DNA of 64,000 nt from Pseudomonas sp. WN033 (GTDB taxonomy: Bacteria; Pseudomonadota; Gammaproteobacteria; Pseudomonadales; Pseudomonadaceae), in NCBI GenBank assembly GCA_002287035.1, contig NSKG01000010.1, forward strand, positions 62,001 to 126,000, given 5' to 3'. The notes under the pieces were generated by a model. It was not told the origin of the DNA and did no database searches. It saw only the letters and a program-made list of their open reading frames with translations. Made by a program: the position numbers and the translations under genes. Below are positions 1 to 9,181 of the stretch, piece by piece (the stretch's first letter is position 1; each line of letters begins with the position of its first letter).

Positions 1-851
1 TGCGCGAGGCCCGCGTACTGGGTGCCCTGGCTGGAAGTGATGTGCCGCATCCTGCCTTGCTCGGTCTCTGCGATGACCTATCGGTGATCGGCGTGAACTT
101 TTTCCTGATGGAACCGCTTGAGGGTTTTTCCCCTGCCGGGCTACTCCAGGGCCGCTACGCCACGGATTCAAGCTGGCGCCATCGTATGGGCGAGGAATTC
201 GTAAAGGCTGCCGCGGCGCTGGCAGCGGTCGATTACCAGGCCGTCGGCCTCGACGATTTCGGTAGGCCCGCCAACTGGCACGCCCGGCAGGTAGAGCGCT
301 GGCGCTCGCAACTGGATGGGTATCGCGACGTTCCCGGTTACGCCGCCGAACCCCCTCTGCCATACGTGGATGAAACCGGTCGCTGGCTGACCGACAACAT
401 ACCGGCGGGCGGCCGCATCGGCATCATTCATGGCGACTTTCAATGGCCGAATGTCATGTTCTCTCTCGAGTCTCCGCGAATTTCCGGGTTGATCGACTGG
501 GAACTGTCCACACTCGGTGATCCCTTGCTGGATCTGGCCTGGGTACTGACCTCCTGGCGTGAAGAGGACGACCCGAGCGAGGGAGGAGCCAGCGGTGGGC
601 CGATAGTCCAGCCCTGGGATGGTTTCATGACGCGTGCCGAGCTGATTTCCCTATATGGCGAGCTGAGCGGACGCGACATGAGCTCGATGCCGTGGTTCTT
701 CGTGCTGGCCTGCTACAAGCTGGCCTGCCTGCTGGAGGGGACCTATGCACGATCCCTCGCCGGCAAGGCGCCGAAGGAAATGGGCCTCTACCTTCACAAC
801 TATGCGCTCTGGCTGATGGCCAAGGCCAGACAGCTGATCGCCAGCGCATGA
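1..851 (+). CDS. APH-family phosphotransferase (ACAD10/LvaA/FadE36-like), 5' truncated
   Basis: The frame is open from base 3, so the true start lies before the window; about 282 residues are visible. It belongs to the aminoglycoside-phosphotransferase-like kinases that sit beside acyl-CoA dehydrogenases. The Brenner motif HGDFQWPN lies near base 430, and the metal-binding IDWELSTLGDP stretch typical of the ACAD10/FadE36 branch lies near base 490. In Pseudomonas levulinate catabolism the related LvaA phosphorylates a 4-hydroxyacyl-CoA, and an ACAD partner then eliminates the phosphate. The ACAD gene begins 43 bases downstream, which supports the same two-step dehydration of a hydroxyacyl-CoA here. 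The substrate is not known. Confidence 0.85.
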   Translation, partial: REARVLGALAGSDVPHPALLGLCDDLSVIGVNFFLMEPLEGFSPAGLLQGRYATDSSWRHRMGEEFVKAAAALAAVDYQAVGLDDFGRPANWHARQVERWRSQLDGYRDVPGYAAEPPLPYVDETGRWLTDNIPAGGRIGIIHGDFQWPNVMFSLESPRISGLIDWELSTLGDPLLDLAWVLTSWREEDDPSEGGASGGPIVQPWDGFMTRAELISLYGELSGRDMSSMPWFFVLACYKLACLLEGTYARSLAGKAPKEMGLYLHNYALWLMAKARQLIASA

Positions 852-894
852 GCCGGCAATTCTGACACCTGACACATGCATGGAGAACGACACG

Positions 895-2214
895 ATGTGG
901 GATTTTTCGACTGACCCCGAGTTTCAGGCCAAGCTGGAGTGGATCGATCGCTTTCTGGTCGAGGAAGTGGAGCCGCTGGATGTGCTTTATCCATCCGTCA
1001 GTGTGGTCTATGACACTCGCCACAGCATCTCGCGCGCCATCCTCAAACCGCTGCAGGACGAGGTCAAGCGCCAAGGGTTGTGGGCCTGTCATCTGGGGCC
1101 CGAACTGGGCGGAGAAGGTTATGGGCAGGTAGCCCTGGCGCTTATGAACGAGCGGCTGGGCCGTTCGCTCTGGGCGCCGACTGTATTCGGAACCGCGGCA
1201 CCGGATACCGGCAATGCCGAGATTCTCGCCATGTTCGGCACCCAGGAACAGAAGGACAAATACCTTCAGCCACTACTTGATGGCGACATCGTTTCCTGCT
1301 TTTCCATGACCGAACCGCAGGGCGGGGCTGACCCACGAGTATTTACCACCAATGCACGGCGCGAGGGTGACCATTGGGTTATCAGCGGTGAGAAGTGGTA
1401 TTCGTCCAACGCGCGTTACGCCGAATTCCTGCTGGTGCTGGCGGTAACCGACCCGGATGCGCCGATCCAGAAACGCATGTCCATGTTCATCGTGCCGAAG
1501 GAGTCGCCCGGGCTGGAAATCATCCGCAATGTACCGCACATGGGTGAGCGGCTGGAGATGGACGAGGCCACCGAGGGCTATCTTCGTTACAACGATGTGC
1601 GCGTACCACTCGATCACATGCTCGGCGAGGCCGGTGGCGGATTCGCTGTCGCCCAGGCACGTCTCGGCGGCGGGCGGGTGCACCATGCCATGCGCATCGT
1701 CGGCCAGTGTCAGCGAGCCCTGGACATGATGTGTGAGAGAGCATTGAGCCGGTACACGCAGGGTACTCGGCTGGCGGATCTGGGTACGGTGAAAACCATG
1801 ATCGCCGACAGCCAGATAGAGCTCGAGCAGTTTCGTCTGCTGGTCATGAAGACCGCCTGGCTCATCGACCAGAGCCATGGAGACCCACGCAAGGCGCGTG
1901 CACACATCGCAATGGTCAAGGTAGGAATGGCCAAGATTTACCACGATATTGTTCAGCGGGCGCTGCACATGCATGGCTCGCTGGGAGCGACCTTCGAGAC
2001 GCCGCTGGCCTATATGTGGATCAACGTACCGACCTTCGGTCTTGCGGACGGCCCTACTGAAGTACACCGGGTGACCGTGGCCAAGGAACTGTTGCGTAAT
2101 TACAAACCGGCTGAGGGACTGTTCCCTAGTGAGCATCTGCCGCCGAAGATCGCTGCCGCACGGGCACGTTACGCCCTTATTCTCGATGACCAGACTGCTG
2201 GAGAACGGCCATGA
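895..2214 (+). CDS. Acyl-CoA dehydrogenase, ACAD10/11-LvaC-like
   Basis: A 439-residue flavoprotein of the acyl-CoA dehydrogenase fold, of the longer ACAD10/11 type that pairs with APH kinases. An ATG at 880 is in frame, but GGAG at 881-884 sits correctly for the ATG at 895, so 895 is preferred. Visible motifs are the FAD/substrate loop MTEPQGGADP near residue 143 and the C-terminal GPTEVHR segment that occupies the usual GGxxEIQR position. Its partner is the kinase just upstream. By analogy with LvaC it would remove phosphate from a phosphorylated hydroxyacyl-CoA to give an enoyl-CoA. It overlaps the next gene by ATGA, which indicates translational coupling. Confidence 0.85.
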   Translation: MWDFSTDPEFQAKLEWIDRFLVEEVEPLDVLYPSVSVVYDTRHSISRAILKPLQDEVKRQGLWACHLGPELGGEGYGQVALALMNERLGRSLWAPTVFGTAAPDTGNAEILAMFGTQEQKDKYLQPLLDGDIVSCFSMTEPQGGADPRVFTTNARREGDHWVISGEKWYSSNARYAEFLLVLAVTDPDAPIQKRMSMFIVPKESPGLEIIRNVPHMGERLEMDEATEGYLRYNDVRVPLDHMLGEAGGGFAVAQARLGGGRVHHAMRIVGQCQRALDMMCERALSRYTQGTRLADLGTVKTMIADSQIELEQFRLLVMKTAWLIDQSHGDPRKARAHIAMVKVGMAKIYHDIVQRALHMHGSLGATFETPLAYMWINVPTFGLADGPTEVHRVTVAKELLRNYKPAEGLFPSEHLPPKIAAARARYALILDDQTAGERP

Positions 2215-2969
2215 GCGATGCATTCGATAAGCAAGCGCTGTTCGATCTGAGCGGTAAAGTAGTGCTGGTGACCGGTGGTAGTCGCGGTCTGGGTTACCAG
2301 ATGGTCCGAGCCTTCGCCGCCCATGGTGCCGATGTGATCATCGCCAGTCGCAAGCTGGAGGCCTGCGAAGCAGTGGCTGAGGAAGTGCGTGCCCTGGGAC
2401 GACGGTCTCTCGCCGTTGCCTGTCATGCCGGCAAGTGGGAGGAGGTCGAGCGTCTGGCGGAAGTGGCCTACGCCGAATTTGGCCGGGTCGACGTGCTGGT
2501 GAACAACGCCGGGATGTCACCGGCGGTAGCGAGCCATGAAGTAACCGAGGAACTGTTCGACAAGGTCATCGGGCTCAACTTCAAGGGCCCGTTCCGTCTG
2601 GCGGCGATCATTGCCCAGCGCATGGCGCAGGGCGAGGGTGGCTCCATCATCAATATCAGCAGCACTGGCGGTATCCGTCCGTCGCCGATGATAGTGCCAT
2701 ACGCCGGGGCGAAGGCCGCGCTGAATGCCATGAGCGTTGGCTTGGCCCAGGAGTACGGACCCAGGGTTCGGATCAATACCATATCGGCCGGCCCCTTCCT
2801 CACCGACATCGCCAAGGCCTGGACCGAGGAGATGCGCGAGAAGTCCGCCAGTGCACTGGGCCGGCCTGGCCGGCCGGAAGAAATCATCACCACTGCCCTG
2901 TACCTGGCCAGTCCTTACTCCAGCTATACCAGCGGGTCGCTGATCAAGGTGGACGGCGGTATGCCCTGA
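2211..2969 (+). CDS. SDR family oxidoreductase
   Basis: A classical short-chain dehydrogenase/reductase of 252 residues. It has the nucleotide-binding TGGSRGLG near residue 21, the NNAG motif, the catalytic Ser in NISSTGG, YAGAK as the YxxxK pair, and the C-terminal VDGG. It is expected to oxidise or reduce a hydroxyl/keto group on a CoA ester or ring with NAD(P)(H). It starts inside the stop region of the preceding ACAD (ATGA overlap), so it belongs to the same operon. The substrate cannot be read from sequence. Confidence 0.85.
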   Translation: MSDAFDKQALFDLSGKVVLVTGGSRGLGYQMVRAFAAHGADVIIASRKLEACEAVAEEVRALGRRSLAVACHAGKWEEVERLAEVAYAEFGRVDVLVNNAGMSPAVASHEVTEELFDKVIGLNFKGPFRLAAIIAQRMAQGEGGSIINISSTGGIRPSPMIVPYAGAKAALNAMSVGLAQEYGPRVRINTISAGPFLTDIAKAWTEEMREKSASALGRPGRPEEIITTALYLASPYSSYTSGSLIKVDGGMP

Positions 2970-3024
2970 AGGGTGCGAAACCGGTTTTTGACAACCCGAC
3001 AACAATAATCAAGAGGCCATCGCT

Positions 3025-3798
3025 ATGCAGCTTGCTGGCAAGAATATCATCGTTACCGGCGGTGCACGCGGTATTGGCGCCGTCGTTGCCTGGGCCTACG
3101 CTGCGGAGGGCGCCCGGGTGGTTGTGCTGGATGTGCTGGATGATGAAGGCACGACAGTTGTCGCCGCCATCAATGCTCGGCACCCTGACAGTGCCCGGTA
3201 TCTGTCTTGCAATATTGCCGATGAGGCTCAGGTCCGCGCGGCTTTTGCCCAGGCGTGTGACTGGCTGGGTGGGTTGGATGTGCTGGCTAATATCGCCGGT
3301 GTTGAACGCACCGCTCCGGCGGAGGCCATCGGCCAGGCCGACTGGGACCTGATTTTCGACGTCAATGTCCGTGGCACCCTGCATACCAACCAGGCCGCCT
3401 TCCCATATCTGCGCGAACACGGTGGCAGAATCATCAATTTCGGCTCGGCCGCCGGCATCAATGGCATGCCGAACGCGGCTCATTATGCCGCTTCCAAGGG
3501 TGCAGTCCTGGCCTGGACTCGTACGCTTGCCCAGGAATGGGCCAAATACCGGATTACCGTCAATGCCGTAGCACCGATGATGTGGACGCCCATGTATGAC
3601 GCCCACCGGGCAAAGATGAACGCTGATGAGCTGGCGGCCCATGACCAACTACTGAACCGGGTGATTCCACTGGGTGGAAAACTGGGTGACGCCGAACGGG
3701 ATCTGGCGCCGTTCATGACTTTTCTCGCCAGCGACGGATCGGGTTTCATTACCGGCCAGACCCTCTGTGTCGACGGTGGTACCGTACCGGCCCGTTAA
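3025..3798 (+). CDS. SDR family oxidoreductase
   Basis: A 257-residue classical SDR with TGGARGIG, a slightly altered NNAG motif (NIAG), the Ser in NFGSAAG, YAASK as the catalytic Tyr-Lys pair, and VDGG near the C-terminus. It lies 55 bases after the previous SDR and has its own ribosome site (AAGAGG). It is one of six SDR proteins or domains in the window, the likely suppliers of hydroxyacyl-CoA and ring-hydroxyl dehydrogenase activity, since no FadB-type multifunctional enzyme is present. Confidence 0.85.
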   Translation: MQLAGKNIIVTGGARGIGAVVAWAYAAEGARVVVLDVLDDEGTTVVAAINARHPDSARYLSCNIADEAQVRAAFAQACDWLGGLDVLANIAGVERTAPAEAIGQADWDLIFDVNVRGTLHTNQAAFPYLREHGGRIINFGSAAGINGMPNAAHYAASKGAVLAWTRTLAQEWAKYRITVNAVAPMMWTPMYDAHRAKMNADELAAHDQLLNRVIPLGGKLGDAERDLAPFMTFLASDGSGFITGQTLCVDGGTVPAR

Positions 3799-3838
3799 CC
3801 CCGACATGCCACAACGGCGATAGTCAGGAGCACTCACT

Positions 3839-6322
3839 ATGCAGTATCAGGTGAACAAAACAGCAGTGGTGACGGGCGCCGCCAGTGGTCTTGGTCTGGC
3901 CATGGCCAGAGCCTTCTGCCAGGAAGGCATGCGCGTGGTGTTGGCTGATCTGCCGGGCCCTGCGCTGGGGGAAGCGACGCGTAGCCTGAGCGACCAAGGT
4001 TTTGCGGTACTGGCGGTGGCGGTGGATGTGGCCGATGCAGCCTCGGTCGACGCGCTTGCCCGGCACAGCATCGCGCATTTTGGCCGTGTGGATGTGCTGT
4101 GCAATAACGCCGGAATTGCTGGCGACCTGCCCCGGGAAAGCTGGGAGCACGATCTGGCCAACTGGCAGCGTGTGCTCGATGTGAACCTGATGGGAGTAAT
4201 CCATGGCATTCACAGTTTCATCCCGTTGATGCTCGGGCAGGCCGGTGGCGGTCATGTGATCAATACCGCTTCGATGGGTGGACTTGTGGCTCTACCGTAT
4301 CTCGCCCCCTACGCAGCGGCGAAAGCGGCATTGATAGCCCTTTCCGAGTCATTGGAGTTGGAGCTGCAGGCCCTGGGGGCGAATATCGGTGTATCGGTGC
4401 TGTGTCCGGGGATGGTGCAAACGGGGCTAACCCGCCCTGGCCGGGATCATCCTGACTGTACCGCCGCGCGACCCTCGGCTCCTGCCCAAGTGTTCTATCA
4501 CGGTACGCAAAAAGCGGCACGTCAGGCGACCGTTTCCGCAGACAGTGTCGCCCGGAAAGTGATCGAAGGTATGCGCAACGGGCAGTTTTTCATTCTCAGT
4601 CACGAAGGTACGCTCGCCACAGCGCAGAAGCGTTGGCAGCGCCTTCAGGACAATTTCACTCTTCACAGGAGCTGTAGCATGACTCTCCCACTGAGTGACC
4701 AGGCACTGCCAGGCTGGACAGTCGGCGAATCCGACACCATCAACGACGTGGTGCGTCGCGCGGCCCGCGATTTCGGCGATCAGCCATTCCTCGACGTGCT
4801 GGGCGAGATTCACAGCTTCGCTGATATCCAGCGTGAAGCATGTCGCTTGGCCAATGGCCTGGCCCGGTTGGGCGTGGTCAAGGGGCAGACAGTCGTCACC
4901 ATTCTCGACAACAACTCCGATGCGGTGCTGCTCTGGTTCGCCCTGAACAAGCTGGGCGCGATCAGCGTGCCGGTCAATACCGCGTTCAAGGGCGAATTCC
5001 TGCGTCACCAACTCGCTGATGCCAACGCGGTGGTGGTGATAGCGGAGACGGCCTATGTCGAGCGTATCGGTCTTATCGCCGAGCAATTGCCAGATTTACG
5101 TCATGTCGTGCATCGCGGCGCGGCGCCCGAAGGCAGTCTGGGCGACAAGATATTGGTCCCACTGGAGGATGTTCGCAGCGAAGACGCCAGCGATCCGCAG
5201 ATTCATGTAGGGCCGGGTGACCTAGCCATGCTCATCTATACCGGCGGCACCACGGGACCGTCCAAGGGCTGCATGATCAGCCACAATTACGCTTGCAACG
5301 AGGCACGGCAGATTCTCGTCTGTCACGGCCGTACACGTGATTCGATTACCTGGACGCCGCTGCCGCTGTTCCACCTCAATGCCACGGTAACCACTGTACT
5401 GTGTAATCTGATGATAGGGGCGCGGGTGGTTATCTATCCGCGCTTTTCCGTATCCGGCTTCTGGCCGGATATCGAGCGCAGTGGTGCCAATGAGGCCAAT
5501 CTGCTTGCCTCCATAGCACCGCTGTTGGCCGATGCGCCGGACAACGAGGCGATGAAACGCTGCTACGGCCAGTTGAACAAGGTATACAGCGCGCCCTTCC
5601 CGCCGGAGTTGCAGCAGCGCTGGCGTGATCGTTTTGGTGTTAGACACACCGTTGGCGGTGCCGGCTTCGGTCTGACCGAATGTGCCATCGTTACCATGCT
5701 GCCCTTCGGTGAACCGGACAAGCCTAACTGTGCCGGTCGGCGCTGTGATTCCTTCGATATCCGCGTGGTGGACGACAACGACGTCGAGCTGCCTTATGGT
5801 ACCCCCGGCGAACTCATAGTCCGCCCGCTCAAACCGCATGTGATGTTCGAGGGCTACTGGAACCGCCCGGCGGATACGCTGAAGGTCATGCGCAACATGT
5901 GGTTCCATACGGGTGACATTGGCAAGATCGATGAAGACGGTTTTTTCTTTTTCCTCGATCGCAAGAAGGACTACCTGCGCCGTGGTGGTGAAAATATCTC
6001 CAGTTACGAGATGGAGAAAACTTTCACCGCACATCCGGAAATTGCAGAGGTTGCCGTGCATGCGGTGTTTTCGGAACTGTCGGAGGATGAAGTCAAGGTC
6101 ACCTTGGTGCTGCGGCCGGATGCCCGGCTTGATGAAGAAGAACTCTGCCGCTGGGCGATAGAGCGTGTGCCCTACTATGCGGTGCCACGTTTTATCGAGT
6201 TCCGTCATGAACTGCCGCGTAGCCCGGTGGGGCGCATTCTCAAGTACAACTTGCGTGATGAGGGGGTGACGGACAGCACTTGGGACAGGATCAAGGCTGG
6301 CATCACGTTCGACAAGCGCTGA
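3839..6322 (+). CDS. SDR-acyl-CoA ligase in-frame fusion
   Basis: One uninterrupted 827-residue frame holds two complete enzymes. Residues 1-272 are a classical SDR (TGAASGLG, NNAG, YAAAK). Residues 281-827 are an AMP-forming acyl-CoA ligase with the P-loop YTGGTTGPSKG, the FGLTE motif, FHTGDIG and the C-terminal catalytic Lys region near GRILKYNLRD. The ligase half closely resembles the stand-alone ligase at 23069-24700, whose N-terminus aligns with the internal ATG at 4679. A good ribosome site, AGGAG at 4667-4671, precedes that ATG by 7 bases. So the region may make a fusion, a separate 547-residue ligase, or both. A TAG at 4674-4676 is out of frame by one base. The ligase activates a carboxylic acid to its CoA ester with ATP. 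Confidence 0.85.
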   Translation: MQYQVNKTAVVTGAASGLGLAMARAFCQEGMRVVLADLPGPALGEATRSLSDQGFAVLAVAVDVADAASVDALARHSIAHFGRVDVLCNNAGIAGDLPRESWEHDLANWQRVLDVNLMGVIHGIHSFIPLMLGQAGGGHVINTASMGGLVALPYLAPYAAAKAALIALSESLELELQALGANIGVSVLCPGMVQTGLTRPGRDHPDCTAARPSAPAQVFYHGTQKAARQATVSADSVARKVIEGMRNGQFFILSHEGTLATAQKRWQRLQDNFTLHRSCSMTLPLSDQALPGWTVGESDTINDVVRRAARDFGDQPFLDVLGEIHSFADIQREACRLANGLARLGVVKGQTVVTILDNNSDAVLLWFALNKLGAISVPVNTAFKGEFLRHQLADANAVVVIAETAYVERIGLIAEQLPDLRHVVHRGAAPEGSLGDKILVPLEDVRSEDASDPQIHVGPGDLAMLIYTGGTTGPSKGCMISHNYACNEARQILVCHGRTRDSITWTPLPLFHLNATVTTVLCNLMIGARVVIYPRFSVSGFWPDIERSGANEANLLASIAPLLADAPDNEAMKRCYGQLNKVYSAPFPPELQQRWRDRFGVRHTVGGAGFGLTECAIVTMLPFGEPDKPNCAGRRCDSFDIRVVDDNDVELPYGTPGELIVRPLKPHVMFEGYWNRPADTLKVMRNMWFHTGDIGKIDEDGFFFFLDRKKDYLRRGGENISSYEMEKTFTAHPEIAEVAVHAVFSELSEDEVKVTLVLRPDARLDEEELCRWAIERVPYYAVPRFIEFRHELPRSPVGRILKYNLRDEGVTDSTWDRIKAGITFDKR

Positions 6323-6340
6323 TATGTGGAGGAAAAAGCG

Positions 6341-7120
6341 TTAGCGTCCACTCCACTCGGGTTTGCGCTTTTCCTGAAACGCGCGGACGCCGATCAGCAT
6401 GTCCTCGGACTGTGCCAGCCGGCGGCTGGCGGCAGCGCTTCTGGCTCGCAGCTCCAGTTCGGTGAAGTCGAGAGCCTGGCGGGCAATGAGCAGGGTTTCG
6501 CTGACGGCCAGTGGCGCGTTGTCGGCAATCTGACGCGCCAGTGCAAGGGCCTGCGCCAGCACCTCATCATCCGCCACTACGCTGTTCACCAGGCCCAGCG
6601 TAGCGGCCCGGTTCGCCTCAAGCCGGTTGCCGGTCAGCAACAGCTCCATGGCTATGGCCGGGGCAATGCGCCGGGCCAGACGATAAGCTCCGGCTGCGCC
6701 GGCGATCATGCCGCGCTTGACCTCTGGCAGGCAGAAGCTGGCGTTCTGGCCGGCGATGATCATGTCGCAGGCCAGTGCCAACTCGGCACCACCGCCCATG
6801 GCCATACCGCGAACGGCAGCGATCCACGGCTTGCGGCGCTGGGCATGAATAAGGCCGCCCATACCCGCTGCATGCTCGGCAATCTGCTCACCGATACCAG
6901 CCGCTATGTCGTCAAGGTCTGCGCCTGCCGAAAAGGCCGTGGCCCCGGCGCCATTGAGGATGACAACCCGTATTGCCCGATTGTTCTCGGTATTTTCGAC
7001 ATGCGCCGCCAGGGCGCGCGAAACGCTGACGTTGATCGCATTGCGTTTTTCTGGACGGTTCAGGGTAATCAGGGCGATGCAGCCATCGATTTCCTCGTAC
7101 AGCACTTCATTGGTCATCAT
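6341..7120 (-). CDS. Enoyl-CoA hydratase/isomerase (crotonase) family
   Basis: A 259-residue crotonase. The frame extends upstream, but homology begins at MMTNEV, so a start at 7120 (or 7117) is preferred. The oxyanion-hole region FSAGADL is present. Both hydratase glutamates are also present, in GGGAE and in LPEV, so true enoyl-CoA hydratase activity is plausible. Of the four crotonases in this window it is the only one that keeps both. It is convergent with the ligase fusion (19-base gap) and divergent from the MFS carrier, sharing a promoter region that holds an operator-like site. Confidence 0.85.
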   Translation of the reverse strand: MMTNEVLYEEIDGCIALITLNRPEKRNAINVSVSRALAAHVENTENNRAIRVVILNGAGATAFSAGADLDDIAAGIGEQIAEHAAGMGGLIHAQRRKPWIAAVRGMAMGGGAELALACDMIIAGQNASFCLPEVKRGMIAGAAGAYRLARRIAPAIAMELLLTGNRLEANRAATLGLVNSVVADDEVLAQALALARQIADNAPLAVSETLLIARQALDFTELELRARSAAASRRLAQSEDMLIGVRAFQEKRKPEWSGR

Positions 7121-7302
7121 CGGTATCCGTGTGAACGTCAGGTTGCCGGTATCGTGCGCGAGCGCCGCGCATAGTAAAGGGGGGTGAATATAAATAACAT
7201 TATGACATTTATTGGGAGGCGTCTCAGCACCATGCCGCCTGTCGTACCATGCTATGTCTGTCCTCCCCATAGGGGATTTATCCGTAGGATATTCTTAAAA
7301 GC

Positions 7303-7315
7303 TGACAAAGTGTTT
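7303..7315. promoter_or_regulatory. Operator-like palindrome S1
   Basis: The sequence TGACAAAGTGTTT, preceded by AGC and followed by GTT, matches the window-wide motif AGCTGAY-N5-RTYAGTT except for one base in the right half. It sits between the divergent crotonase and MFS carrier genes, 65 bases upstream of the carrier start, where it could control either promoter. It is a weaker match than S2-S9. Confidence 0.45.
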
Positions 7316-7379
7316 GTTATTTGCTCATTGAAAGGTTAAAAATACATCCAAATAGAAATAAAAATGACGGGGTAATGTT

Positions 7380-8717
7380 ATGTCCAAAGTAGCTGTCAAA
7401 ACCAGAACCTCCATGGCTATCGATCTGGCAGAGTTCCGGCAGGGCTGGCGGGTACTGGTGTTGGCCCTGATCGGCATAGGCACTTCGGTCAGCGTGGCTC
7501 CACTGTATGCCTTTGGCACCATGGTGGTCCCCATGCAGGAGGCCTTTGGCTGGTCCCGAGGGGAGGTTCAGTCCTCCATCGCCTTCCTGTTTGCCAGCTC
7601 GGTCATCGCCATCCAGTTCACTGGCTGGCTGAACAAACGCTATGGGTTGCGGCCGGTCGCATTGGTTTCGCTGGTGACCTTGCCGATAGGTTATCTGGCG
7701 ATGACGTTGAACACCGGCTCCATAATCCAGCTGTATGCGGGTTACGCCATGCTGGCCTTTGCCGGCCTGGGAACGCTTCAGGTAACCTGGACTCACTTCG
7801 TCAACCTCTGGTTCGACAAGAACCGTGGCCTGGCGCTGGCCATCATTCTCTGCGGCACCGGATTATCGGGCTTGGTGATGCCGCCATTGCTGACCTGGGC
7901 CATGGAACTATGGGGCTGGCGGGCGGGCTTCTGGGTGCTGGCGATCTTGCCGGTGGCGCTGACATTTCCTATGTCCCTGTTCTGGCTGACCTCATCTGGC
8001 CCGGTCGGCCATTCCCGTACGTCAGATGCGAATGCTGCGAAGGCTGTGGCGCTGCCAGGCATGCTTTTGCCTGAGGTTTTTCGTTCGAGAAAGTTCTGGC
8101 TGTGCAATTTCGCCCTGGTGTTCTTCGTCATCGCCATGATCGGCATGCTGACCAATGCGGTGCCGATGATGCGCGACAATGGTCTTAGTGCCGGGGAGGC
8201 TGCTGCCACCTTCAGTGTGTACGGTATCTCGCTGGTTATTGGGCGCGTTCTGGTTGGCTACCTGATTGATCGTCTGTGGGCTCCGGGTGTGGCGTTCGTA
8301 GTGATGTTCCTGCCTGCGATCGGCTGCATCATCTTTTTCTCGGTCGAAACCTATATTCCTCTGCTGATGCTGGCCGCCATGCTGATCGGTGTCGGTGCTG
8401 GCGCGGAAATGGACATCGCCGCGTTCATGATGGCGCGTTATTTCGGTATGCGTGACTACAGTCGCGTGTTCGCGTTGCATATGGGGTTCATCAGTCTTGG
8501 CAGTACGCTGGCGCCGATCCTCTTCGCCGTGATGTATGACAGCACCGGATCCTATGCCGCCATGCTGACCTTCTGCACCATCAGCTTCGCGGTCAGTGCC
8601 TGTTTGCTGCTGACCATGGGGCGTTACCCCAACTTCTCGCCCGTGCCCTCTCCATTGGACATGGCCGGCCAGGCGGCGAACAGTATCGATAATGCCGCGG
8701 TAGCGGGGGAGCGCTGA
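7380..8717 (+). CDS. MFS transporter, OFA/monocarboxylate-like
   Basis: A 445-residue major facilitator protein with about 12 hydrophobic segments, opening with a short cytoplasmic tail and LVLALIGIGTS. The loop after segment 2 (LNKRYGLRPVAL) follows the MFS loop 2-3 pattern. Overall form is that of oxalate/formate and monocarboxylate carriers. It probably carries a carboxylate across the inner membrane, either a substrate or an intermediate. Its stop overlaps the thioesterase start by one base (TGATG), so the two are translated together. The direction of transport and the ligand are unknown. Confidence 0.85.
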   Translation: MSKVAVKTRTSMAIDLAEFRQGWRVLVLALIGIGTSVSVAPLYAFGTMVVPMQEAFGWSRGEVQSSIAFLFASSVIAIQFTGWLNKRYGLRPVALVSLVTLPIGYLAMTLNTGSIIQLYAGYAMLAFAGLGTLQVTWTHFVNLWFDKNRGLALAIILCGTGLSGLVMPPLLTWAMELWGWRAGFWVLAILPVALTFPMSLFWLTSSGPVGHSRTSDANAAKAVALPGMLLPEVFRSRKFWLCNFALVFFVIAMIGMLTNAVPMMRDNGLSAGEAAATFSVYGISLVIGRVLVGYLIDRLWAPGVAFVVMFLPAIGCIIFFSVETYIPLLMLAAMLIGVGAGAEMDIAAFMMARYFGMRDYSRVFALHMGFISLGSTLAPILFAVMYDSTGSYAAMLTFCTISFAVSACLLLTMGRYPNFSPVPSPLDMAGQAANSIDNAAVAGER

Positions 8718-9181
8718 TGAACACATCGAACAGTTCGGAGCAACCAGCTTTTCTTGCCAGCCTGAAAGCGGATGAGGGTCTGGATCCGCTGATGGACCAC
8801 CTGAAGATCTATGGGGCGCCCAGCTTCGACGAGCAGGGCGCTGGTATTGAACTGCGGCTCGAAGCCTGCCATATGAACGGCGGGCAGAGCGCTCATGGTG
8901 GTCTGATCATGATGTTGCTGGATGTCGTCATGGCATGCAGTACGTCGAGGGACGGGCGCCATTGTGTGACGGTTGAACTGAAGTGCAACTTCATGAAGCC
9001 GGGTGGCAGGGTGGGAGACCTCTTGTGCGCCAAAGGCATCGTGCGGGCCACCACCAGAAGCCTGGCCTTTTGCGACGGCGAGGTTCGCAATGAGGCGGGC
9101 GAACTGCTGGCAACGGCGTCCGGGACGTTCAAGTACGTCAGGCCTTCGCTCCCGCTGGATCAGCAACCAATCAAGGCATGA
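8717..9181 (+). CDS. PaaI-type hotdog thioesterase
   Basis: A 154-residue single hotdog-fold protein. The stretch HGGLIMMLLDVVMA matches the HGG plus acidic-residue motif of PaaI/YbgC-like acyl-CoA thioesterases, and VELKCNFMKPG is the usual following strand. It would hydrolyse an acyl-CoA, perhaps to release CoA from dead-end intermediates. It is coupled by overlap to the carrier upstream and, through ATGA, to the SDR downstream. Confidence 0.85.
   Translation: MNTSNSSEQPAFLASLKADEGLDPLMDHLKIYGAPSFDEQGAGIELRLEACHMNGGQSAHGGLIMMLLDVVMACSTSRDGRHCVTVELKCNFMKPGGRVGDLLCAKGIVRATTRSLAFCDGEVRNEAGELLATASGTFKYVRPSLPLDQQPIKA

Noticed and set aside
1273..2223. Long antisense open frame opposite the first ACAD
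   Set aside because: It lies wholly opposite a well-conserved ACAD gene. Its translation shows no family features; such frames are common in G+C-rich DNA.
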